Origin: Verrucomicrobiota bacterium
Lineage (GTDB): Bacteria > Verrucomicrobiota > Verrucomicrobiia > Limisphaerales > UBA1319
Reading direction: 5' to 3'
Assembly: GCA_022711435.1 (NCBI GenBank)
Contig: JAKLFB010000018.1
Coordinates: 60,296-124,295, forward strand
DNA length: 64,000 nucleotides
Part shown: positions 26,658 to 33,397 of the stretch, piece after piece
Numbering within the stretch: position 1 is the stretch's first letter
Layout: every line of letters begins with the position of its first letter
Translations under genes and position numbers: made by a program
The notes under the pieces: generated by a model
Database searches by the model: none
What the model was told of the DNA's origin: nothing
Seen by the model: only the letters and a program-made list of their open reading frames with translations

Positions 26658-27338
26658 TCACCTCTTGCCTCCGCCTTGCCGCAAGCGGCGCAGGCGCTGG
26701 ATCTGGTCGGCCATGCGATCCTCGAGCTCGCTGGTTGTCGCCGAGGCCTTGGCTTCCTTGCCGCCTTTTGCCTGAACCCGCGCCTCGGTCTCCATCACAA
26801 CCTCGTCCATCAGGGACGCGCATAATCGGTCCACTTCCGCCCGCATCTCCTCCGGCACATCGCCTTCGGCGGCCGGCAGGGATTCCGGGCCGACGTTGAC
26901 CGTGAGGTTCTCCATGTGCGACGCCAATTGCTGCTCGACGGCGTCCACCTTGATCATGCCGGCCTGGAGCTCCACCATGGTCTTTTCCATGGCGGGCAGC
27001 GAAAGGCCCTTGTTGATGCTCTTGACCAAGCCATCCAGGCCATTCATCAAAGAGCCCATGGCCTTGAGCGCCACCCCCCGCAGCTCGATGTCCTTGAGCT
27101 TGAGCTCGAACGATTCCCAGCGCTTGCGCTGGTTCTCGTATTGCAGTTGCGCCATCGCGTATTGTCGCGCCTGCGCCGTTTGATCCAGGGCTAGCGCTTT
27201 CTTGGCCATCTCGCGGTACTGGTTGCTGGATGCCAGAGTGTGTTTCAGGTATTCGCGGATGGCCATCTTGCCCTGAAGGAGCTTCACCCGCCGCTCTGCA
27301 TCGACTTCCGCCGCCGACTTGAAGGGTCCCCATGCCAT
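26658..27338 (-). CDS. ESCRT-III/Snf7-like coiled-coil protein with MIM1-like tail
   Basis: 226 residues, almost wholly helical. Layout follows ESCRT-III: a basic helical hairpin (residues 15-85, ERRVKLLQGK ... NQRKRWESFELKLKDIE), further helices (MEKTMVELQAGMIKVDAVEQ at about 117-136), an acidic linker (about 150-165), and a final helix. The C-terminal ELEDRMADQIQRLRRLR (204-220) resembles MIM1, the tail motif of CHMP1/CHMP2/Vps2 that binds the Vps4 MIT domain; the RLxxLR core is present, while the Leu three residues before the Arg is replaced by Gln with Ile next to it. Its neighbour three bases on is the MIT-like AAA ATPase. Expected role: membrane-bound filament remodelled by that ATPase. 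Assignment is by pattern, not alignment score. Confidence 0.7.
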   Translation of the reverse strand: MAWGPFKSAAEVDAERRVKLLQGKMAIREYLKHTLASSNQYREMAKKALALDQTAQARQYAMAQLQYENQRKRWESFELKLKDIELRGVALKAMGSLMNGLDGLVKSINKGLSLPAMEKTMVELQAGMIKVDAVEQQLASHMENLTVNVGPESLPAAEGDVPEEMRAEVDRLCASLMDEVVMETEARVQAKGGKEAKASATTSELEDRMADQIQRLRRLRQGGGKR

Positions 27339-27427
27339 AAGAACAGTTCGGTTCGAGTTGGTGTTGGTGGGTCGCAGCGCCTCGATGTGCCTCGATGTGG
27401 CCGAGGCTGCCGCACCCTGTGCTTTTG

Positions 27428-29380
27428 TTAAATGTGCATGAAAAAACGATCGCGCACAATGGCGCCAGGCGGCAGGAGGCGTTTCATCTCCTCGAGGACG
27501 CCCGAAGTGAATTCGCGGCCCGGATCCCAGGGATCCATTTCTGGCCCCGGCGCCCCCACCGCGGGCTGACCTGCCCTCACGAAACCGCGCGCCGTGACTT
27601 GGCGCCTCGGGACCGGCTCGCGCTGGCGGATCTGCTGCAAGAGCTCTGCGGAAAGCGGCGTGGGCGCAACCATGACGTAGAGATATTCGTACCCGCCGGA
27701 CGCGGTGTCGAATTGCCAGTACTGTTGCCGCACGGGGTCCTGCCTGGATTGGCCGCCGGCGGGCAGCATGATCGTCTCCCCCGCGCTGATCTTGTTTTTC
27801 TGGAGACGCTCGTAGGGGATGTTCAGGTCGTTTTCGTTGTCATTCGAGTACAGGAACGCCCAGCCGTAGCGGATTTCGCCGCGCTCGCAGCGGCGTTCGA
27901 GCGCCAGGACGTAAAAGTAGCTCTCCTTGCTCGCCCGGAGCTGGATCTGCAACAGGCTGCCGCTCTTCACCATCGAGGCGGGGCCGACGCGGTGGACACG
28001 GCGGAAATCAGCCTCCCGGCCGTCGAACTCGGAATGGAGCCAGTCGATTTGCACATCCGCTGGGGTCCTGGAGGCGGCCTGTTGCTGTGCCGAGACGAAC
28101 TCCTTGATCGCCTGGACGGATGCCAGCTTGAGAGTCTCGACGAGGTTCGCGAGCATTTCGGCCTGGGCTTGGCTCTGGCGCTCTCGGCGCTCGATCTCCT
28201 GGTCGATCCCTGCCAGTTGGCGCTCCTTGGCCTGACGGTCCAGCCGGGCGCTCTCGCGCTCTTCGAGACGCCGGTCGCGTTCGAGCTCCGCACGCTCCGC
28301 CTCCGCCTGGTTGATCCGCTGTTCGGCCTTGAGTTTGAGCGCGCGTTCGGCGTCGCGCAAGGCTTGGTCAGCCTCCATCTCTGCCCTGCGGGCTCTGGCC
28401 TCCGCCTCCGCCTTCTCGACTTCGATCTTTTGGCGTTGAGCCGCCAATTCGGCCACCTTCGCCTGATGGATCGCCAAATCCACCTTGGCTCGCTCGATCT
28501 GCTCGAGGCCTTCAGTGCGCGCCTGGATGAGCCGGATGCGGCCGCGAAGAAACTCGACGTGATGGCTCTCCTTCAAGAGCTTGATTTCGGCCATCATCTG
28601 CGCCACATCGGTCGCGCTTTTGCGTTCGATCGCCAGCAACTCTTCGAGCAAGGCCATCTCGTTCGCGCGCTGCAATTTCGCCCCGAACATCCGGTTGAGC
28701 TCCTCCTTGAATTCCGCTTCCGTCTTCGCCGCCGCGATCGACCGGGTGCAATCGGCCACCTGTCTCAGGAAATTGTCTCCCCCGGGTGAGACGACCTGGG
28801 CGACGCGGACGCTCCGGCAAGCCACGCCCGGGGACGTCAACATCGTGATGGCCTCCCCGCACCAGCGATCCAGATCGGCCTTGACCGTGGCGCCATCTTT
28901 TTCTTTATAGGCGCACGCCCGAAGGATCGTTGGAAGCGAGCCTGCGAGCGCTTGCCCCACCTCGGCCGCGAATCTCTCCTTGAAATGCTCGGGCCCGGGA
29001 TTCGACGGCAGCTCGATCCGAGCGAACAACGGATGGCTCTGCCTGTTTCTCTCGAACGGGACCACGCGCAGATCTACATCCACCGCGGCCGCGCCTTGAA
29101 AACCATCGCTGAACGTCACATCGACAACGCAACGGATTCCCAGGTTGCGTTCGAGAATCACGGCATGGCCGCCAGGATCGATCGCCAGCGCTTCACCCCC
29201 GGTGTCTTCGCGGTACACGACACGCTTGAATCTGCCCTGGTCATCGTAGACCACGCCCAGAGTATCCTTTTGCCCGGAAGGCCATGCCACAGAATTCGAA
29301 CTCCCGAGGATGGAATAGATAAATCCCTTGGAACAGCTTTCCAGTGCGATGAATCCTGTCGTGATGGTGTTGTTACTCAT
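27428..29380 (-). CDS. SPFH/flotillin-like coiled-coil protein with DUF4384-like tail
   Basis: 650 residues from the ATG that overlaps the stop of the preceding membrane gene (ATGA). The N-terminal 230 residues resemble an SPFH/band-7 domain (VDVTFSDGFQGAAAVDVDLRVV, then a helical part with SVRVAQVVSP). About residues 235-460 are a long coiled coil rich in A, E, R and K, as in flotillins. The C-terminal part (about 500-610: GSLLQIQLRASKESYFYVLALE, NKISAGETIMLP) is like DUF4384, a beta domain seen in several protease and kinase-linked envelope proteins and also in the gene at 36336. No transmembrane segment. In this operon it probably organises membrane microdomains for the ESCRT-like proteins. 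Confidence 0.65.
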   Translation of the reverse strand: MSNNTITTGFIALESCSKGFIYSILGSSNSVAWPSGQKDTLGVVYDDQGRFKRVVYREDTGGEALAIDPGGHAVILERNLGIRCVVDVTFSDGFQGAAAVDVDLRVVPFERNRQSHPLFARIELPSNPGPEHFKERFAAEVGQALAGSLPTILRACAYKEKDGATVKADLDRWCGEAITMLTSPGVACRSVRVAQVVSPGGDNFLRQVADCTRSIAAAKTEAEFKEELNRMFGAKLQRANEMALLEELLAIERKSATDVAQMMAEIKLLKESHHVEFLRGRIRLIQARTEGLEQIERAKVDLAIHQAKVAELAAQRQKIEVEKAEAEARARRAEMEADQALRDAERALKLKAEQRINQAEAERAELERDRRLEERESARLDRQAKERQLAGIDQEIERRERQSQAQAEMLANLVETLKLASVQAIKEFVSAQQQAASRTPADVQIDWLHSEFDGREADFRRVHRVGPASMVKSGSLLQIQLRASKESYFYVLALERRCERGEIRYGWAFLYSNDNENDLNIPYERLQKNKISAGETIMLPAGGQSRQDPVRQQYWQFDTASGGYEYLYVMVAPTPLSAELLQQIRQREPVPRRQVTARGFVRAGQPAVGAPGPEMDPWDPGREFTSGVLEEMKRLLPPGAIVRDRFFMHI

Positions 29381-30258
29381 AGAGACACGCATTGCGTCCG
29401 GAAGAAGGCCAGCACTTTGAAATGGTAGAGGGCGCTGATTGGAACCAGGACGAGCATGACAAAGCCGCACCAGAAGGCGTCCATCCCCCGCGCCACAAAG
29501 AGGAAACTCAAAATGCCGCTGATGCCGGTCAGCCCGGCCAGGACCAGGAAGATGACGAGGTTGCTGCCGTCTTCCAGAATCCTCTTTGGGCTCAGGAAAA
29601 CAAGCAAGGGCACCAGGGCCGTCACTGCCATCCAGACGAACAAGCGGAAGGTGATGGGGAGCCGGTTTTCGATCTGGGCGACAGGCCCGGAGATCGGAGG
29701 GATAAAAAAGGAAAAGCCTCTTCGGATCTCGAAGGCTTTCTCATCGACCATGTTTTTCGTGGCGGCATCCCACACGTAGAGGCGGGCTTGAAGCAAGCTC
29801 TCCGATGATGTGTCCACAAACCGAATGAGCTCGCCGCCAATGGCGTATCGCGCCTTGCGGGATTGGGCTGCCCTGCCCAGGTCGCTGACATTGCCATAGG
29901 TCCGAATTTTCGAGCCCAGCCGTGTCTGCAGCCTCTCGATGATTCCAGGCTCCAGGAGATCGAACCTGTCGATGCGCCAGATGGTCTGTCGAAGGGGCAT
30001 GGAAACAACACCGAAGGCATCCCGATCGAGGTTGCCAAAAACCGCACGCCCGCGATCCAAACCCAGACGGTCCAGCCAGCTGCCGGCCTGCTCAGCCAGA
30101 TCCCCCGCCATCGCCATCTGGCGCGGGGTGTACTCAGGGCGGTCGGGCATCAGCCATTCCACCCCGTTCCAGACGCAATAAAAGGTGGCCAGAACCAGCA
30201 CCCAAAACCGTGTGCCGTAAAGGATCGAGGCGGCCCAGAATAACGGTTTGATATGCAT
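29377..30258 (-). CDS. Inner-membrane protein of unknown function
   Basis: 293 residues from ATG 30258, which is preceded on the - strand by GGAGAC about seven bases away. The open frame continues upstream only because it runs through the mobile element. Hydrophobic helices: one or two at residues 5-35 (LFWAASILYGTRFWVLVLATFY) and three near the C-terminus (about 200-285, LFVWMAVTALVPLLVFL; LVIFLVLAGLTGISGILSFLF; FVMLVLVPISALYHF). Between them, about 160 residues resemble a CsgG/FlgO-like alpha/beta domain (IIERLQTRLGSKIRTYGNV, ARYAIGGELIRF). No family is recognised. Its stop overlaps the SPFH-like gene, so they are coupled; it is the likely membrane platform of the group. Confidence 0.68.
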   Translation of the reverse strand: MHIKPLFWAASILYGTRFWVLVLATFYCVWNGVEWLMPDRPEYTPRQMAMAGDLAEQAGSWLDRLGLDRGRAVFGNLDRDAFGVVSMPLRQTIWRIDRFDLLEPGIIERLQTRLGSKIRTYGNVSDLGRAAQSRKARYAIGGELIRFVDTSSESLLQARLYVWDAATKNMVDEKAFEIRRGFSFFIPPISGPVAQIENRLPITFRLFVWMAVTALVPLLVFLSPKRILEDGSNLVIFLVLAGLTGISGILSFLFVARGMDAFWCGFVMLVLVPISALYHFKVLAFFRTQCVSL

Positions 30259-30346
30259 TGTGTTGTCTCCAGTGAAACGACGATTGCCGGGGCGCGGTTC
30301 TTTCGCCATGGACAGCAGGTTTCTGGTCCAAGGTTCTTGTTCGTTA

Positions 30347-30665
30347 GGGTCTGTGCAAAAATTAATTCCGATTTTGCTGGAGGGGATTGGGCGGGCTGGC
30401 AAGGCGCGACGAGCGAGCATACCCGCGCGGTCTGTGAGCGAGGAGCAACACAGCCAGCGCGCCCAAGGCCCCCAGCCCGCAGGGGCGGGGCGGCGCCGGG
30501 CCATCTGCTTCGTGGCTCGGTCGGTCGAGTATCGCAGGGGATACACTCCCTCCCTTGCCTGCCTGCCGGCAGGCAGGCCTGCCTGCGCCGCCGCGGCAGG
30601 CAGGCGCCTCGCATCTGGCCCGGCGGCGCTCCCGCCAAAATCAGAAGTAATTTTTGCACAGACCC
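30347..30665 (+). mobile_element. MITE-like element, copy 1 (with nested palindrome)
   Basis: 319 bases bounded by inverted termini GGGTCTGTGCAAAAATTA and its complement (about 30 bases with few mismatches) and flanked on both sides by TTA (30344-30346 and 30666-30668), a 3-base target duplication. It has no transposase gene. Copy 2 at 45611 is its inverse and differs mainly by lacking the 47-base insertion described next. It lies 88 bases before the membrane gene and 104 bases after the second AAA gene, splitting an otherwise continuous - strand operon. A 3-base TNA-type duplication is known for some IS5-group elements; the parent element is not in the window. The rest of 30259-30769 shows no gene. 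Confidence 0.8.
30559..30605 (+). repeat. Nested GCAGGC-palindrome insertion
   Basis: 47 bases of alternating CTGCC and GGCAG units, forming perfect palindromes such as CTGCCTGCCGGCAGGCAG, inserted in copy 1 of the element and absent from copy 2. This type of small palindrome is dispersed in many GC-rich genomes. Its presence in only one copy dates it after the duplication of the larger element. Confidence 0.7.
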
Positions 30666-30769
30666 TTAGCGGGCGTCAGGCAAACAAGAAACCAGCACAC
30701 TCAACCCCGCGAGCCCAAGGGCGATGCCAACCGTCCACATGACCACACTCATCCAGCCCGCTGTCGAGT

Positions 30770-32074
30770 TTAGATGGCGCCAAATTGGCGATGCCACTTG
30801 CGATAGCGATCGATCCGCTGGAGCGTCATCCCGAGCTCGGCGGCGCCCTCTTTGCTCTCCTTGATCTCCCGGATCACATCGTCAAAGTCGGCGCGCCGCA
30901 CCGGGCGCACGTCGAGCACGTAGTCGCGGATCGTTCCCTGGTCCACCTTGCGGGGGACATCCTCGTTCACCGAGGCCAGCAGGCGCATCACGACCTTCTT
31001 GCAGATCCGCTGGATGTCGCGTCCGACCATGCCGTCGGTCATTTCCGCCAAGCTTTCCAGAGTCAGATCGTTCCCCAGGGCGTATCCTCGGTCCGTCAAG
31101 TGAAGCCGGAAGATGGCCGCGCGCGCGGCCGCGTCCGGCAGCTCGACCAGGACTCGCAGATCCATCCGGCTCAAAAACGCAAGGTCCAAATCCCAAGGCA
31201 GATTCGTGGCGGCGATGGTGATGATGTTCGGCGTGATCTTCTTCTCGGCCAAACCGTCCATCTCGGCGAGGATCGTGGACATGATCCTCTTCTCCGCTCC
31301 CGACTCGAGCCGGTCGCGGCTGGCGACCAAGGACTCGATCTCGTCGATAAAGACCACCGCCAGACCTGAGTCGGCCTGGTCGCGGGCATGGTCGTAGAGG
31401 GCCGAGATCAATTTGGATGACTCGCCAAAATACTTGCTGAGCAGGTCCGAGACCTTGACGTTGTAAAACACGGCGCCGAGCGTGTTCGCGGCGGCGGCCG
31501 CCAGCAGTGTTTTGCCGGTGCCGGGCGGGCCGTACAGCAGGATGCGAGTGGGGATTTCCAGGCGCCGGAGGCTCTCGGGTTTGCGCGCCAAGAGCAGGCC
31601 CATGGCGTATTTCAGGTCGTGCTTCGCTGCCTCCATGCCGCCGATGTCCTCCCAGGTCACCTCCGAGCGGTGAATCAGGGAGGCCACCATGTTCGCGTAG
31701 CCGGCATCCTCGGGCGCGGGGGCTTCCATCTGACCACCCTTGGAAGCTTGCGCGGGCTTCTTGGTTGCCGCCCGGGCCCGCTCTTCGCACCGGCTGGCCT
31801 TGTGGATCAGCCGCGCCGACTCGAGCAGGTTCGTCTCCGCTTCGGCCAGCCGCCGGAAATTGCTGGCCATGCGCAGCCAGCACTGGGCCGCATCGGGGTA
31901 CCGCCCTTCCTGCTCAGCCTTGGCGGCATTTTCAAAGTCATCGTGAAGCAGCCGTGTGAGCTGATCGACGTTGTGTTTCTGGCTGGGTTTGAACATGGCA
32001 GGCAGGTGGAAAACGCAGGCAGCCGAATCCACGGGAGGCGAGGGCCGCCCGCGGAAGAGCAGCCCCCCCGGCAT
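30770..32074 (-). CDS. Second Vps4/katanin-type AAA ATPase with MIT-like N-terminus
   Basis: 434 residues if started at ATG 32074, two bases after the stop of the ESCRT-III-like gene; ATG 31996 (MFKPSQKHNVDQL) would remove an unconserved 26-residue leader. Residues about 35-105 are helices of the MIT type (HDDFENAAKAEQEGRYPDAA, LLESARLIHKASRCEERA). The AAA module opens with VTWEDIGGMEAAK, the motif seen in Vps4, katanin and spastin (W-E-D-hydrophobic-x-G). Walker A GPPGTGKT is at 182-189, Walker B VVFIDEIE follows, then AATNLPWDLDLAFLSRMD. The pore loop is SDLLSKYFGESSKL. It is the expected ATPase for the 208-residue ESCRT-III-like protein. The two AAA proteins of the cluster are clearly different, so each may serve its own filament. 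Confidence 0.85.
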   Translation of the reverse strand: MPGGLLFRGRPSPPVDSAACVFHLPAMFKPSQKHNVDQLTRLLHDDFENAAKAEQEGRYPDAAQCWLRMASNFRRLAEAETNLLESARLIHKASRCEERARAATKKPAQASKGGQMEAPAPEDAGYANMVASLIHRSEVTWEDIGGMEAAKHDLKYAMGLLLARKPESLRRLEIPTRILLYGPPGTGKTLLAAAAANTLGAVFYNVKVSDLLSKYFGESSKLISALYDHARDQADSGLAVVFIDEIESLVASRDRLESGAEKRIMSTILAEMDGLAEKKITPNIITIAATNLPWDLDLAFLSRMDLRVLVELPDAAARAAIFRLHLTDRGYALGNDLTLESLAEMTDGMVGRDIQRICKKVVMRLLASVNEDVPRKVDQGTIRDYVLDVRPVRRADFDDVIREIKESKEGAAELGMTLQRIDRYRKWHRQFGAI

Positions 32075-32076
32075 GA

Positions 32077-32703
32077 TTAGATGTTTTCGAAGTCCTCCTT
32101 CGATTGCGCGCTGGGCCCGAGCACCTGGCTGCGGAGCTGCTCGAGCGTCTTCTCGTCGCCCTTCTTGGTGGCCTCGGCCATGGCAATGAAGATGCCGGTA
32201 TCCAGATCCTCGTCGGCAAAGCCCTCCTCGACCTTGGCGCCCTCGAGGGCCCGGCCCAAGGCGACATCGAGCTTCTTCATGAACTGCTCGAGGGAGACAT
32301 CAGCCCGGAGCATCATGTCCCTGATCTTCGGATCTTCGAGCAGACTGCCCACTTTGTCGTAGGCCCCTTTCAGCGAGCTGTCCGAATAGCGCTCCAGCTT
32401 CCGGCGCGTCACCCGAACGAAGGCGCGCGCCTTGATGGCCGTCCCCATCTCTTGGTCCAGTCCAGTGGTTTCCGTGCGGGCAGCCTTCAGTTCCATGGCC
32501 GCTTCCTTCATGCCAGGCAGGTTCCGGCGCAGGGCCGCGTCGGTGCCCTTCTTCAGTATCGCCTCGGCTTCGCGGTCGCTGCGCTTGCGGTCATAGCCCA
32601 GCTCGGCGATTCGCCGGTCAAACACATCTTCCTGGCTGCGCAGCCCCAACACGACGTCCTGGAGCTTGCGTTTCTTGAACACTTGAACAAGGGTTTCAAA
32701 CAT
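32077..32703 (-). CDS. ESCRT-III/PspA-superfamily protein
   Basis: 208 residues, all helical, no signal peptide. The N-terminal MFETLVQVFKKRKLQD can form an amphipathic membrane helix. Residues 20-75 form the basic hairpin typical of Snf7/CHMP and PspA/Vipp1 (LRSQEDVFDRRIAELGYDRKR, then AILKKGTDAALRRNLPGMKEA, with the K-x-G-x-x-x-A pattern of CHMP helix 1-2). Further helices (about 120-165) lead to an acidic segment and a C-terminal helix. Bacterial PspA and Vipp1 are established ESCRT-III relatives that remodel membranes. The next gene, two bases away, is a Vps4-type ATPase, an arrangement like eukaryotic and archaeal ESCRT rather than the classic pspABC operon. A truncated paralogue lies at 38743. 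Confidence 0.72.
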   Translation of the reverse strand: MFETLVQVFKKRKLQDVVLGLRSQEDVFDRRIAELGYDRKRSDREAEAILKKGTDAALRRNLPGMKEAAMELKAARTETTGLDQEMGTAIKARAFVRVTRRKLERYSDSSLKGAYDKVGSLLEDPKIRDMMLRADVSLEQFMKKLDVALGRALEGAKVEEGFADEDLDTGIFIAMAEATKKGDEKTLEQLRSQVLGPSAQSKEDFENI

Positions 32704-32755
32704 AATTTGCCTTTCTGGTTATGGTTAATGGACGAATTTGACGCTGCCAAAACTT

Positions 32756-33364
32756 TCACGCCTCGAGTTCTGGCTTCTTCTTCTCGACCGGCTGATGTTC
32801 TGCCTCCGGCATGGGCGGCAGGGATTGCGATGCCTCGGTTCCTTCCAGGGAGGACGAAGCGGGCCCCAAGATCTGCTCCTTCCGCTGTTGGTCGCCGTAG
32901 AGGCCCTCCTTCAGCCCCTGTTTCTCGTCTTCCCACCTTTCCATCAGATCTTTTTGGACGTGGATTTCCCTCTGGAAATCGATCAACTGCTGGCGGCTCA
33001 GCAAAGGCTTATGCTGCTGCCTCTGAAGGCCATGGAGCAGCTCGAGCTCTTGCAGATCGCGATCAGCCTGTTCCCAATCCTGGAAAGCCGCGACGGCCTG
33101 GTTTTCGGCCCGCTCCAGGTCGCGCATCCATATCTGCTGCTGACCCTGCGAATGCTGGCCGAGCTTCATCGTGGACTGGATGGCGCTCTTGAGCTTGTTG
33201 AGGTTGGCTTCCGCTGTGCTGTAATGCTTGGCCGCGACCTCCGCCTGCACGCAAGCTTCCTCGATCTTCTTCGGCAGGTGGCTTACGTGTGGTATTTTGC
33301 CGGTGGATTCACCGCGCCCGAACAGGGCGGCGAACAAGGCTTTGATCGATTCCCATAAGCTCAT
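32756..33364 (-). CDS. Amphipathic-helix coiled-coil protein, possible third ESCRT-III/PspA-like component
   Basis: 202 residues. MSLWESIKALFAALFGRG at the N-terminus has hydrophobic residues on one helical face, the form of the membrane-binding helix 0 in PspA. Residues about 30-150 are coiled coil (KIEEACVQAEVAAKHYSTAE, WMRDLERAENQAVAAFQDWE). The last 45 residues are acidic and proline-rich, likely disordered. It lies 52 bases before the ESCRT-III-like gene and 33 bases after the subtilisin gene. Family membership is not certain; a plain coiled-coil adaptor is the alternative. Confidence 0.6.
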   Translation of the reverse strand: MSLWESIKALFAALFGRGESTGKIPHVSHLPKKIEEACVQAEVAAKHYSTAEANLNKLKSAIQSTMKLGQHSQGQQQIWMRDLERAENQAVAAFQDWEQADRDLQELELLHGLQRQQHKPLLSRQQLIDFQREIHVQKDLMERWEDEKQGLKEGLYGDQQRKEQILGPASSSLEGTEASQSLPPMPEAEHQPVEKKKPELEA

Positions 33365-33397
33365 GGTTGGTTCTTGTGGTTGGGCGCTTCCCGCAGC

